The notes: a model not told the origin generated them from the sequence alone. Shown: positions 16,057 to 25,294, counted from the first letter of the stretch. The stretch is DNA of 64,000 nucleotides from Pseudoroseomonas aestuarii (GCF_042651065.1 NZ_JBHSCH010000008.1:27326-91325), one strand, 5' to 3'. Numbers and translations: made by a program.

Positions 16057-18753
16057 TCAGCCGCAGCCGCGCAGCAGGCGCGAGGGCGGCGGGGCGCCGC
16101 GCAACGGCTCGGGTGCGACGGGGGGGCGGGGCGCTGTGCTGTCCAGCAGGCGCCGCAGCGCCCCGCCCAGCGCGCCGGAGGCCAGCGGCTTGCGCAGCAG
16201 CGCGGTGCGCCCCTGGCCGTCGCCCGCCGCCCAGCCGCCCGGCATCTCCCCGTAGCCGGTGACGAACAGCACCGGCACGCCGCGCCGCACCAGCAGGTCG
16301 GCCACCGGGAAGGCGGCCTGGCCACGCAGATTGACGTCCAGCACCGCGAGGTCGAGCGGCGCCTGCTCGGCCAGCTGCATCGCCTCGGACAGGCTGGCGG
16401 CCGGGCCGGACACCACGCAGCCCAGCGCCGTCAGCGTCTCGGCCAGCTCCAGCCCCACCAGCGCCTCGTCCTCGGCCAGCAGCACGCGGCGGCCATGCAG
16501 CACCGTGGCCAGTGAGGCTGCCTCCTCCACCGGCGCGGGAGGAGACAAGGGCGGGAGGGGGGCGCGCGCCTGGCGGATCGAGACGCGGTCCGGCGCCACG
16601 GTCAGCACGCAGGCCAGCCCGGTGGGGCGCCAGTCGAAGGCCAGGCTGCCGCCCAGCTGCCCGGACACCGCCACCTTGATCATGCGCGAGCCGAAGCCGC
16701 GCCGCGTAGGCTGGCCGGCGACAAGCGCCGGGCCGCCCAGCTCGGTCCATTCCAGCCGCAGCGCCCCTCCCGCGGCGCGCTCCCAGGACAGCGTCACGCG
16801 CCCCTGCGGCGTGGAGAGCGCGCCATGCCGCGCCGCGTTGGAGGCCAGCTCGTAGAGCACCATCGACATCGGCTGCACCACCTCCGGCGCCAGCCGCACC
16901 ACGGGCCCGGAGAGGGCCACCCGCCCGCCCGCCGCATAGGCGGCCAGCTCCGCCTCGGCCAGCTCGCGCAGGTCGCTGCCGGCCCAGCGTTCGCGCGCCA
17001 GCAGGGTATAGGCCCGCGCCAGCGCGCCGACACGGCCCTCCACCGCATCGGCGAAATCCGCCGGATGGTCCGCCCGCGTCAGGCGGATGATGGACTGCAC
17101 CAGGGCCAGCGCGTTCTTGGCGCGGTGGTCCACCTCCTGCATCAGCAGCACCTGCCGCTCCTCGCTGGCGCGGCGCTCCGTGATGTCCTCGCCCGAGGCG
17201 AGCAGGGCCAGGAAGTTCCCCTCCGGGTCGCGCAGCGCCGTGCTGCGCCAGGCGACCAGGCGCTCCTCGCCATCGGGCCGCAGCACCGGCAGCAGGTCGG
17301 GCTCCGGCGCGTCCTCGGCCCCCTCGTTGATGGCCCGGAAGGCGGCGCGGGCACGCGCCTGCCAGCGGGCCGCGACAAAGCCGGCGAACCAGTCCTGGCC
17401 CAGCACCTCCGCCTCCTCCGCCAGGCCCAGGATCTCCAGCCCATGGCGGTTGATGCCCTGCACGGCGCCTTCCGGGCTCAGCACCAGCAGCATGGTGCCG
17501 GCCGCGTCGAAGTAGAGCCGCGCCCGGTCGCGCTCGGTGCGCAGCGCGGCCATCATCTCCAGCGCGGCGGCGGCGCGCCCCTCCGCCATGGCGCGCGCCC
17601 GCATCGCCGTGGTGGCCTGGCCCATGGCCTGGCGCAGCGTCTCGAACTCGGCGACGGTGAAGGGGGAGGAGGCGGCGGGGACAGGGCGGCCGGCGGCCAC
17701 CGCCTCGGCCTCGGCGGTCAGCGCGTCCAGCGGCGCCAGGAAGCGGCGCGCCCGCCATGCGGCCAGCAGCATCGCGGCCAGCAGCAGCGCCAGGCCGCCC
17801 AGCGCCAGATTCAGCAGCGGGCTCTGCCACGCCATGTCGTAGGCCTGGCGCGGCATGGTGACGGCGGCTGCCCAGGGCACGCCCTCGAGCCGCTGGAAGG
17901 CGAGGACGATGCCCGCCCCCTCGATCGAGGGCCCGGCCGTGACCCCTCCCTCTTCCCTGGCCAGGGCCTCCGCCACCCAGCGCGGCGCCACCTGGCCAAC
18001 CTGGCTCTCATGCGCGACGGAGCGCGCCACGATGCGCCCGCTCTCCACCTCGATCAGCCCGGCGATCTGCCCCTCGCGGATCTGCCCCAGCAGCGTGGCC
18101 AGCCGCGCCGGCTCGAAGGCCAGGATCAGCACGGTGCGGGGGCCGGCATCCTCCCGCAGCGGTACGAACGCCGCCAGGATCGGCCGCTGCACCGTGCCGC
18201 CGGTGAACAGGCGGTCGCTGAGCACCGCCTCGCCGGTCTCCAGCGCGCGGGTGATCCAGGGCAGGCCGCGCGCCCGTGGCAGGGGCTGGCCCAGCGGATG
18301 CAGGGTGTTGAGCAGCTGGCTGCCATCGGCCTGCGCCAGCACCACCCAGCCGCCGAAGGCCTCGCCCACGGCACGGGCCTGGGCGTAGAAGCCGGAGAGG
18401 GCGGCAGGGCCGCCCGGCGAGCGGTCCAGCGAGCCGGCCAGGGTGACCGCGGCGGTGATGGCGGTGGTGAGCTGCTGGTCGATGGCGGCGGCCGTGGCGC
18501 GGGCGGTGCCGCGCAGCCCCGTCTCCGAGGCCTGCCGGTAGGCGGCGCCGAGTTGCCAGGCCGTCAGCCCTCCTGCCAGGAGGGCCGGCAGCAGAAGGGC
18601 CAGGCACATGAGCACCAGATGCAGCCGCAGGCCCAGAAGGGTGGCGCGATATCCGGGATGCGGCGCCGCGACACCGTTCGGGCCGCCCCCCTTCTGTTCA
18701 TTCACGATGAGCCGGCCCCCGATGCACCATGCGCCATGCGGGCGCTGATGCAC
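16057..18753 (-). CDS. HWE-family hybrid sensor histidine kinase with C-terminal receiver
   Basis: An 898-residue membrane sensor. A first membrane helix (about 42-66) is followed by a periplasmic Cache-like sensor (about 70-300, containing WVVLAQADGSQLLN and GLPWITRALETGEAVLSDRLF). A second helix (about 312-332) leads to a HAMP-like linker and a PAS domain (about 410-520, ending LLASGEDITERR). An HWE-type dimerisation box follows (EVDHRAKNALALVQSII, phospho-His about 541), then the ATPase domain (YELASNAARHGALS). The C-terminal receiver (about 750-885) has AEDEALVG and phospho-acceptor Asp in AVLDVNLRG. HWE kinases often feed PhyR-type stress signalling or single-domain receivers. The target is not in the window. 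The N-terminal start is uncertain by a few residues. Confidence 0.92.
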   Translation of the reverse strand: MHQRPHGAWCIGGRLIVNEQKGGGPNGVAAPHPGYRATLLGLRLHLVLMCLALLLPALLAGGLTAWQLGAAYRQASETGLRGTARATAAAIDQQLTTAITAAVTLAGSLDRSPGGPAALSGFYAQARAVGEAFGGWVVLAQADGSQLLNTLHPLGQPLPRARGLPWITRALETGEAVLSDRLFTGGTVQRPILAAFVPLREDAGPRTVLILAFEPARLATLLGQIREGQIAGLIEVESGRIVARSVAHESQVGQVAPRWVAEALAREEGGVTAGPSIEGAGIVLAFQRLEGVPWAAAVTMPRQAYDMAWQSPLLNLALGGLALLLAAMLLAAWRARRFLAPLDALTAEAEAVAAGRPVPAASSPFTVAEFETLRQAMGQATTAMRARAMAEGRAAAALEMMAALRTERDRARLYFDAAGTMLLVLSPEGAVQGINRHGLEILGLAEEAEVLGQDWFAGFVAARWQARARAAFRAINEGAEDAPEPDLLPVLRPDGEERLVAWRSTALRDPEGNFLALLASGEDITERRASEERQVLLMQEVDHRAKNALALVQSIIRLTRADHPADFADAVEGRVGALARAYTLLARERWAGSDLRELAEAELAAYAAGGRVALSGPVVRLAPEVVQPMSMVLYELASNAARHGALSTPQGRVTLSWERAAGGALRLEWTELGGPALVAGQPTRRGFGSRMIKVAVSGQLGGSLAFDWRPTGLACVLTVAPDRVSIRQARAPLPPLSPPAPVEEAASLATVLHGRRVLLAEDEALVGLELAETLTALGCVVSGPAASLSEAMQLAEQAPLDLAVLDVNLRGQAAFPVADLLVRRGVPVLFVTGYGEMPGGWAAGDGQGRTALLRKPLASGALGGALRRLLDSTAPRPPVAPEPLRGAPPPSRLLRGCG

Positions 18754-18992
18754 CCTGTTTCTCCGTCGGAGGATGACAAAGGAAACGTTGGGGGGGCAAT
18801 GAATTCATAGTCATCAAAATGTACGAAGTATTATTTTTTTGCTGAACTTTCCGGGAGGATTTCACCTGTAATCCATATTCGCATTGCCCCTTTCGCGCTG
18901 GGAACGGGGCTGTTCCGTCACGATACTGGCGCAGGACACAAGTTCAGGGCGGACTTTCCACGGAAGGCGCCCCGGGGGGCGCTCCGCACCGC

Positions 18993-20447
18993 TCAGAGCA
19001 GGGTGCGATCGACGGGGTTGAACGGCGTCGGGAAGACGCCGCGCGGGGCGATCATGGCGTAGGGCCCGCGCGGCAGGAACTGCCCGTGCCCCTCGGCACC
19101 GACCAGCGCGCCGCCCTCCACCACCGGCACGCCGCGCACCAGCGTCACCTCGGGCCAGCCGGTCACCTCCATCCCCTCATAGGGGGTGTGGTCATTGTCG
19201 TGCAGCATCAGCGCGTTGGTCAGCGTCACCTTGCGGGTGGGGTCCCAGATGGCGATGTCGGCATCGGCGCCGACCGCGATGCTGCCCTTGCGCGGGTCCA
19301 GGCCGAACAGCCGCGCCGGGTTGGTGGCGGTGATGGCCACGAAGGTCTGCAGGTCGATGCGCCCCTTCGACACCCCCTCGCTGAACAGCAGCGGCATGCG
19401 CGCGGCAAGGCCCGGCAGGCCGTTCGGTATCCGGGTGAAGGGGGCGTCCTCGCCGAAGGCCGTCTTGCCGTCCGGCCCGGCATAGCGGGTCGGCGCGTGG
19501 TCGGAGGTGACGTTGGAGAGCACGCCGCGCCGCAGCGCCTCCCACAGCGCCTCCTGGTCGGCCACGGTGCGCGGCGCCGGGCTGCACAGGAACTTGGCGC
19601 CCTCGAGGCCGGGGCGGTCGAGGTCGTCGGCGGTGAGGACGAGGTATTGCGGGCAGGTCTCGGCCCACACCTTCAACCCGCGCGCCTGGGCGCGCTCGAT
19701 CTCGGCCGCGCTCTCGGCGCCGCTGACGTGGAAGATCTGCACCGGCGTGTCCAGCGCCTCGGCCATGGCGCAGACGCGGTGGACGCATTCGCGCTCCACC
19801 ACCATCGGCTTGGCCCAGGCATGGTGCTTCGGCAGGGTCAGCCCGGCGGCGAGCAGCGCCTCGGTGTAGAAGGCGATCATCTCGTGGTGCTCGGCATGCA
19901 CGCAGACCAGCGCGCCGAGCCGGCGCCCCGCCGCCAGCACGCGCAGCGCCTGCGCGTCGGTGATGCGCGCGCCCTCATAGGTGAGGAAGATCTTCAGGCT
20001 GCGGTGCCCGGCCTCGACCAGGGCGGGGAGCTGCCGCTCCAGCACCTCCGGCGTCGGATCGGTCAGGATGATGTGGAAGGCGTAGTCGATGCGGCTGCGC
20101 CGGGCGCGCGCCATGTGCTCGGCCACCGCGTCCGTGGCGGACCTGGCGGCGCTCTGGCGTGCGAAGCAGATGACGGTGGTGGTGCCGCCCGCCGCGGCCG
20201 AGGCGCTGGCGCTGGCGAAGCTGTCGGCGCTGGCGGTGGGCGGGCTGCGCGGCTCCTCGATATGGGTGTGGGTGTCCACCCCGCCCGGCAGCACCAGCCT
20301 GCCGCCCGCCTCGATCTCCCGCGCGCCGGGGCCGAGGCCGCGCGCCAGGGCCGCCACCTGCCCGTCGCGCACGCCGATATCGGCCTGGAACACGTCGCTC
20401 GCCGTCGCCACGGTGCCGTTGCGGATGACGAGATCGAATTCGGGCAT
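18993..20447 (-). CDS. Dihydropyrimidinase/hydantoinase-family amidohydrolase
   Basis: A 484-residue cyclic amidohydrolase that opens hydantoin or dihydropyrimidine rings. The metal ligands are all present: HTH (60-62), the carbamylated-Lys position K152 in SLKIFLTYEG, H184 in VHAEHHE, H240 in IFHVSG and D316 in TSDHAP. Start MPEFDLVIRNGTV is chosen because a GGGGAGG ribosome site lies 6-7 nt upstream and the family begins there, although the frame stays open further up. No carbamoylase, racemase or transport gene is adjacent, so the real substrate is unclear. Confidence 0.9.
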   Translation of the reverse strand: MPEFDLVIRNGTVATASDVFQADIGVRDGQVAALARGLGPGAREIEAGGRLVLPGGVDTHTHIEEPRSPPTASADSFASASASAAAGGTTTVICFARQSAARSATDAVAEHMARARRSRIDYAFHIILTDPTPEVLERQLPALVEAGHRSLKIFLTYEGARITDAQALRVLAAGRRLGALVCVHAEHHEMIAFYTEALLAAGLTLPKHHAWAKPMVVERECVHRVCAMAEALDTPVQIFHVSGAESAAEIERAQARGLKVWAETCPQYLVLTADDLDRPGLEGAKFLCSPAPRTVADQEALWEALRRGVLSNVTSDHAPTRYAGPDGKTAFGEDAPFTRIPNGLPGLAARMPLLFSEGVSKGRIDLQTFVAITATNPARLFGLDPRKGSIAVGADADIAIWDPTRKVTLTNALMLHDNDHTPYEGMEVTGWPEVTLVRGVPVVEGGALVGAEGHGQFLPRGPYAMIAPRGVFPTPFNPVDRTLL

Positions 20448-20614
20448 GCTTGGCCTCCCCCCAGGGTTCGCGTCCCGGGGCCGCCCCCTGGCGGCCGCGG
20501 TGACTCCAGGGCCGGCGCGGCAACCCGCATGCCGGCCCACGCGGCAGCCTGCGGGTGGCGGGGCGGGGGCGCAAGGCCGCGCCCCCCCCGCAGGGCCTCA
20601 GGGCATGGGTGGCC

Positions 20615-21403
20615 TCAGGGCATGAACTGCCCGCCATTCACGTTCAGCACCTGGCCGGTGATGTAGCCGCTGCAGGCGTGCGAGGCGAGGAACAGGAAGG
20701 CCGGCGCGCATTCCTCCGGCCGGCCGAAGCGCCCCATCGGGATGCCCTTCGAGATGTTCGCCTTCACCTCCTCGGACTTGTCGGCGTGGAAGGCGGTGTC
20801 GAAGGTGCCGGGCGATACGGTGTTGAAGCGGATGCCGTCGGCGGTGTGGAAGTTCACCCAGTTCTTCTGGATGTTGTGCAGGAAGGCCTTGGCGGCGCCG
20901 TAGAGGCTGGCGCCGGGGCCGCCGCCGGCATCGGCCGCGATCGAGCCGACGAGGATGACGGCGCTGGTCTGCCCGCTCTGCGCCGCCGCGGCCTTCAGGC
21001 GGGGCAGGGCGGCGCGCGTCACGGCGAGGGCCGAATAGGCGTTCACGTCCATCACCGTCTCGTAGAAGGCGCGGTCGATCTCGGCCAGCGGCTTGCGGCC
21101 GACCAGCCCGCCGGCATTGTTCACCAGCACGTCGATGCCGCCGAAGCGGGCGGCGAACGCCTCCACCATCGACTGCGCCGCGCCCTCATCGGCGGCATCG
21201 CCCTGAAAGAAGGCGGCCTCGCCCTCCAGCGCGTTCAGCCGCGCCAGCGTGGCCTCGAGGTCGGCCGGCACCTTGCGGCCGTTCAGCCCGACCTTGGCGC
21301 CGGCGCGCACGAAGGCCTCGGCCGCCGCCAGGCCGATGCCCTGGGTGGAGCCGGTGATCAGGACGCGGCGGCCCTTCAGGTCGTGGAACATGCTGCTCTC
21401 CAT
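20615..21403 (-). CDS. SDR-family NAD(P)-dependent oxidoreductase
   Basis: A 262-residue classical short-chain dehydrogenase. The cofactor motif is TGSTQGIG (17-24), NNAGG follows at about 98, the catalytic Tyr and Lys are in LYGAAKAF (about 161-168), and the C-terminal NVNGGQFMP is normal. It diverges from the IclR regulator of the dgoKA cluster across 272 nt with operator-like repeats, so it may belong to the same sugar-acid regulon, for instance as a sugar dehydrogenase. That is inferred; the sequence alone gives no substrate. Confidence 0.9.
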   Translation of the reverse strand: MESSMFHDLKGRRVLITGSTQGIGLAAAEAFVRAGAKVGLNGRKVPADLEATLARLNALEGEAAFFQGDAADEGAAQSMVEAFAARFGGIDVLVNNAGGLVGRKPLAEIDRAFYETVMDVNAYSALAVTRAALPRLKAAAAQSGQTSAVILVGSIAADAGGGPGASLYGAAKAFLHNIQKNWVNFHTADGIRFNTVSPGTFDTAFHADKSEEVKANISKGIPMGRFGRPEECAPAFLFLASHACSGYITGQVLNVNGGQFMP

Positions 21404-21482
21404 GCGCTGCGGCCCGGCGCGGAACGGCGGGCATCGGGTGGTGCGGCGGAACGGGCGAACCCATTTTCCTCGCCGGAACTCT

Positions 21483-21619
21483 CAAATAGTGGTAATAGCA
21501 TAAATTATATGAGGCATAGCTAGGCGGCTGGCCAGAGGGCCGTCAAGCGCAAGCCGCGGCCCAGCCACCCCGGCGGGCTGCGGAATCAGGGAGGATGGGA
21601 GATAAACTCCCACTATTTG
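21483..21619. promoter_or_regulatory. Distant 10-bp inverted repeat in the SDR-iclR divergent region
   Basis: CAAATAGTGG (21483-21492) and its exact complement CCACTATTTG (21610-21619) flank the region, about 117 nt apart, in AT-rich patches close to each divergent gene. This could be a pair of regulator sites that loop DNA between the two promoters. The neighbouring IclR-type protein is the natural candidate. Confidence 0.5.
21596..21612. promoter_or_regulatory. Operator-like palindrome upstream of iclR-type gene
   Basis: TGGGAG-N5-CTCCCA has perfect 6-bp arms and sits 64 nt before the regulator start, overlapping the distal repeat arm at 21610. Autoregulation by the IclR-type protein is a reasonable guess. 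Confidence 0.45.
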
Positions 21620-21675
21620 GAACATGTATCATCTATTTGACACAACAATCCCACTGCGCCTAAGCAGCCGGCGTC

Positions 21676-22494
21676 ATGGCAATGGCTGAACCGGTGGACG
21701 GCACGAGGATGGAAAGCGAGGCCGGGCGGCCCCAGGCCGCCGGCACGCAGACCCTGCTGCGCGGGCTGAAGGTGCTGGAATGCGTCGCCGGCGGCATCTG
21801 CGACGTGCAGGGCATCGCCGCCGCGCTGGGCACGCCGCGCAGCACGACGCACCGCATCCTCAACAGCCTGGTGACGGCGAAGTACCTGCACCACCTGCCG
21901 CACAAGGGCTACCTGCTGGGCCCGATGCCGATCCATCTCGGCAACCGGGCGCTGGAGCAGCGGCCGCTGGTGGCGCTGGCGCAGCCGCATTGCGAGGCGC
22001 TGGCGCGGCAGACCGGAGACACGGTGCATCTCGGTGTGGCGGACGGCGCGGAGGTCGTCTACCTCGTCAAGATCACCAGCACGCGCGGCTTCGAGATGCG
22101 CTCGCGCGTCGGGCAGCGCATGCCGCTGGCCACCACGGGCATCGGCAAGGCGCTGATGCTGGGCGTGCCGCCGCAGCGCTGGCGCGCGCTCTACGACGCC
22201 GCCATCGCGCTGAACGCGCGCCACCCCGAGCGCCCCGCGCCGACCCCCTGGCCGCTCTACGAGGAGCGGATGCGCGCCTATCTGGCGCGCGACGTGGTGT
22301 TCGACCTGGAGGAGAACGAGGTGGGCATCCGCTGCGCCGGCGCGCCGGTGCGCGAGGTGGGCGGGCGCGTCAGCGCCGCCATCAGCGTCGCCAGCGCCAT
22401 CCCCTTCATGCCGGAGGAGCGGCTGGAGGAGATCGCGCCGCTGGTGCGCGCCGCCGCCGATGACATTTCCCGCGAGCTGGGCTGGAGCCGCTGA
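21676..22494 (+). CDS. IclR-family transcriptional regulator of the dgoKA/TTT cluster
   Basis: A 272-residue regulator. It has an N-terminal winged helix (GLKVLECVAGG, DVQGIAAALGTPRSTTHRILNSL) and a C-terminal IclR effector domain (DTVHLGVADGAEVVYL, MPLATTGIGKALML, VGGRVSAAISVASAIPFM). IclR proteins at dgo loci sense sugar-acid intermediates. Its stop overlaps the dgoK start by one base (TGATG), so it is the first gene of the operon. Confidence 0.92.
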   Translation: MAMAEPVDGTRMESEAGRPQAAGTQTLLRGLKVLECVAGGICDVQGIAAALGTPRSTTHRILNSLVTAKYLHHLPHKGYLLGPMPIHLGNRALEQRPLVALAQPHCEALARQTGDTVHLGVADGAEVVYLVKITSTRGFEMRSRVGQRMPLATTGIGKALMLGVPPQRWRALYDAAIALNARHPERPAPTPWPLYEERMRAYLARDVVFDLEENEVGIRCAGAPVREVGGRVSAAISVASAIPFMPEERLEEIAPLVRAAADDISRELGWSR

Positions 22495-23498
22495 TGCCGC
22501 CAACCGTCGATCCCGTCCTGATCGCGCTCGACTGGGGCACGTCGAGCTTCCGCGCCTTCCTGATGGGTCAGGGCGCCACGGTGCTGGACCAGCGCGGCAG
22601 CGCCGAGGGCATCACCAACCTGCCGCGCCCCGGCGCGGAGGGCTTCGTGGACGTGTTCACCGCGCAGTGCGGCGCCTGGCTGGCGCGCTGGCCGGGCCTG
22701 CCGGTGGTGGCCGGCGGCATGGTGGGCAGCGCCCAGGGCTGGCGCGAGGCACCCTACGCCGAATGCCCCGCCGACCTCTCCGGCCTGGCCCGCGCGGCGG
22801 TGGAGGTGGCGGCGCCCGGCGCCCGCATCCTGATCGCCCCCGGCGTGCTCAGCGCCCCGGCGTACGGTGCGCCGGACGTCATCCGCGGCGAGGAGATCCA
22901 GGTGGCCGGCGCGCTGCAGGCGCATCCGGCGCTGGCGGCGCGGGCGCGCTTCCTGATGCCCGGCACCCATTCCAAATGGGTGTCGCTGGAGGCTGGCCGC
23001 ATCACCGGCTTCGCCACCTACATGACGGGCGAGCTGTTCGCCGTGCTGTGCCGCCACTCCCTGCTCGGCCGGCTGATGCCGGAGGGGGAGCAGGCCGCGC
23101 CGGAGGCGGCGGCGGAAGCCTTCGCCCTCGGCCTGCGCATGGCGCGGGAGAGCGGGCCGGGCGACCTGGCGCACCAGCTCTTCGCCACCCGCACCCTCGG
23201 CCTGACGAAGCGCCTGCCCCCCGCCGCCCTGGCCGATTTCCTCTCCGGCCTGCTGATCGGGCACGAGGTCGTCTCCGGCCTCGCCCATACCGGCGCGGCC
23301 GAGGCGGGGCTGCCGCTGGCGCTGATCGGCGAGGGCACGCTCTGCCGCCGCTACGCCGCCGTGCTGGAGAGCCTCGGCGCGCCGCCCGCCCTGCTGCTCG
23401 GCAACACCGCGCCGGCCGGCCTGTTCCAGTTCGCCATCGCCGCCGGGCTGGTCCGGCCCGCGCCCGCCGCCAACACGGCCGAGGAGGCCGCGCCATGA
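22494..23498 (+). CDS. dgoK: 2-dehydro-3-deoxygalactonokinase
   Basis: A 334-residue kinase that phosphorylates 2-keto-3-deoxygalactonate at C6 in the De Ley-Doudoroff pathway. The N-terminal ALDWGTSSFRAFLM motif, VVAGGMVGSAQGW, PGTHSKWVSLEAGRI and GELFAVL are the DgoK family signatures. The length is normal. It overlaps the aldolase gene as ATGA. Substrate could also be another 2-keto-3-deoxy sugar acid. Confidence 0.92.
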   Translation: MPPTVDPVLIALDWGTSSFRAFLMGQGATVLDQRGSAEGITNLPRPGAEGFVDVFTAQCGAWLARWPGLPVVAGGMVGSAQGWREAPYAECPADLSGLARAAVEVAAPGARILIAPGVLSAPAYGAPDVIRGEEIQVAGALQAHPALAARARFLMPGTHSKWVSLEAGRITGFATYMTGELFAVLCRHSLLGRLMPEGEQAAPEAAAEAFALGLRMARESGPGDLAHQLFATRTLGLTKRLPPAALADFLSGLLIGHEVVSGLAHTGAAEAGLPLALIGEGTLCRRYAAVLESLGAPPALLLGNTAPAGLFQFAIAAGLVRPAPAANTAEEAAP

Positions 23499-24148
23499 CC
23501 GAATCTTCTCATGCCCCCCGCTTCGACGCGGCGCTGGCCAGCCTGCCCCTCATCGCCATCCTGCGCGGCCTGCGGCCGGAGGAGAGCGAGGCGGTGGCCT
23601 CGGTGCTGTACGAGGCCGGCTTCCGCCTGATCGAGGTGCCGCTGAACTCGCCCGAGCCGTTCGACAGCATCGCGCGGGTGCGCCGCCTGCTGCCGCCGGA
23701 CGCGCTGGTGGGCGCCGGCACGGTGACGCGGGTGGCGGAGGTGGAGCGCCTCGCCGCCCTCGGCGCCGAGCTGGTGGTGATGCCGCATGCCGACACGGCG
23801 GTGATCGGCGCGGCGGCGCGGGCCGGGCTGCTCTGCACCCCCGGCATCGCGACGCCGACCGAGGCCTTCGCGGCGCTCGCCGCCGGCGCGGCCGCGCTGA
23901 AGCTGTTCCCCGCCGAGCTGGTGGGGCCGCCGGTGCTGAAGGCGATGCGCGCCGTGCTGCCGCGCGGCACGCGGCTGCTGCCGGTGGGGGGCATCACCCC
24001 CACCACCATGCGGCCCTTCCTGGCCGCCGGCGCCGCCGGCTTCGGCCTCGGCTCGGCGCTCTACGCGCCCGGCATGACGGCGGCGGAGGTGGCGGAACGC
24101 GCCCGCGCCTTCACTGCCGCCTGGCGGCAGGAAGCCGCCACGCCCTGA
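23495..24148 (+). CDS. dgoA: 2-dehydro-3-deoxy-6-phosphogalactonate aldolase (KDPG/KDPGal aldolase family)
   Basis: A 217-residue class I aldolase splitting 2-keto-3-deoxy-6-phosphogalactonate into pyruvate and glyceraldehyde 3-phosphate. PLIAILRGLRPEE, the catalytic Glu47 in IEVPLNSP, GAGTV and the Schiff-base Lys136 in LKLFPAE are present, with GGITP near the end. IEVPLNSP and LKLFPAE favour the DgoA type over glycolytic Eda. The start overlaps the dgoK stop by 4 nt. Galactonate dehydratase, which would make its precursor, is not in this cluster. Confidence 0.92.
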   Translation: MTESSHAPRFDAALASLPLIAILRGLRPEESEAVASVLYEAGFRLIEVPLNSPEPFDSIARVRRLLPPDALVGAGTVTRVAEVERLAALGAELVVMPHADTAVIGAAARAGLLCTPGIATPTEAFAALAAGAAALKLFPAELVGPPVLKAMRAVLPRGTRLLPVGGITPTTMRPFLAAGAAGFGLGSALYAPGMTAAEVAERARAFTAAWRQEAATP

Positions 24149-24154
24149 AACCCC

Positions 24155-24204
24155 GCCCGGCCGGCATGACGGCAGCAGGCCCAAGACCTGCGGGCCGGCC
24201 GGGC
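24155..24204 (+). other. Nested hairpin between dgoA and tctC
   Basis: An outer perfect 10-bp stem (24155-24164 with 24195-24204) encloses an inner 5-bp stem (24175-24179 with 24187-24191). It begins 6 nt after the dgoA stop and ends 59 nt before the tctC start. No T run follows. Such a structure could give the binding protein a different mRNA level from the enzymes. Confidence 0.5.
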
Positions 24205-24263
24205 TTCCCCTCCTTCGCCCTCGCTTTCCACGAGGGCCCCACTGCTTCCGGGAGATGATTTCC

Positions 24264-25235
24264 ATGGAACTGACCCACCGCTCCAAGCTCAAGCTGCTGG
24301 CCGGCCTCGGCGCCGCCGCCATCCTGCCGGCCGGCCCCGCCCTGGCCCAGGGTTACCCGCGCCGCCCGGTCGAGCTGATCGTGCCCTTCGCCCCCGGCGG
24401 CGGCACCGACCTCGTGGCGCGCGCCTTCGCCGATGCCGCCAAGGCGCATCTGGAGCGCGGCATCGGCGTGGTGAACCGCACCGGCGGCGGCGGCGCGGTG
24501 GGCCTGTCGGAAATCATGGCGGCGCGGCCGGATGGCTACAAGATCGGCCTCGGCACCGTCGAGCTGGCGATGCTGCCGCATATGGGGCTGGTCCGCTTCT
24601 CGGCCGACGACTTCCTGCCCGTCGCCCGGCTGAACGCCGAGCCCAGCGCGGTGACGGTGAAGGCCGACGCCCCCTGGAAGACCCTGGGCGAGTATCTGGA
24701 ACACGCCAAGGCCAACCCGGGCAAGATCCGCGTCGGCAATTCCGGCACCGGCGCCATCTGGCACCTGGCCACCGAGGCGCTGGCCGACAAGCTCGGCCTC
24801 CGCTTCAACAACATCCCCTATGAGGGCGCGGCCCCGGCGGTGACGGCGCTGCTCGGCGGCCATATCGAGGCGGTCGCGGTCAGCCCGGCGGAGGTCTCGG
24901 CGCAGGTGCAGGCAGGCCAGATGCGCATCCTCGGCGTGATGGCCGAGCAGCGGCTGGAGGCCTTCCCGGACGTGCCGACCTTCCGCGAGAGCGGCACGGA
25001 CCTCGCCATCGGCACATGGCGCGGCATCTTCGTGCCGAAGCGCACGCCGGCGGAGGTGGTGGAGACGCTGCGCCAGGTGGCGCGCCGCACCGCCGAGGAG
25101 CAGGCCTTCCGCGACACGCTGAAGAAGCTGAACCTCACCTGGGCCTATCTCGACGGCCCGCAATTCGCCGAGCAGGTCAAGGCGGAGGACGCCACCTTCA
25201 AGGCCCTGATGACCCGCATCGGCCTCGCGCGCTGA
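24264..25235 (+). CDS. tctC: Tripartite tricarboxylate transporter substrate-binding protein (Bug family)
   Basis: A 323-residue periplasmic solute-binding protein. The signal peptide ends at about ALAQG (residues 27-30), and the mature part shows YPRRPVELIVPFAPGGGTDLVAR, GGGGAVGLSEI, GNSGTG and YEGAAPAVTALLGG, all Bug hallmarks. ATG 24264 is used because GGAG (24251-24254) lies 9 nt before it, while the ATG at 24255 directly abuts that site. The TctB and TctA membrane subunits follow. The location in a dgoKA/lactonase cluster suggests that the ligand is a sugar acid rather than citrate (inferred). Confidence 0.93.
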   Translation: MELTHRSKLKLLAGLGAAAILPAGPALAQGYPRRPVELIVPFAPGGGTDLVARAFADAAKAHLERGIGVVNRTGGGGAVGLSEIMAARPDGYKIGLGTVELAMLPHMGLVRFSADDFLPVARLNAEPSAVTVKADAPWKTLGEYLEHAKANPGKIRVGNSGTGAIWHLATEALADKLGLRFNNIPYEGAAPAVTALLGGHIEAVAVSPAEVSAQVQAGQMRILGVMAEQRLEAFPDVPTFRESGTDLAIGTWRGIFVPKRTPAEVVETLRQVARRTAEEQAFRDTLKKLNLTWAYLDGPQFAEQVKAEDATFKALMTRIGLAR

Positions 25236-25294
25236 AGGCGGCGCCGCCCGCGCCGGCCCTGCCGGCACGGGCGGCGTTCCCAGGAGGGTTACCC

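Noticed and set aside
18754..18992. Possible general-stress promoter upstream of the hybrid kinase
   Set aside because: GGAAC and AACG elements occur, but not at 16-17 nt spacing in the right direction.
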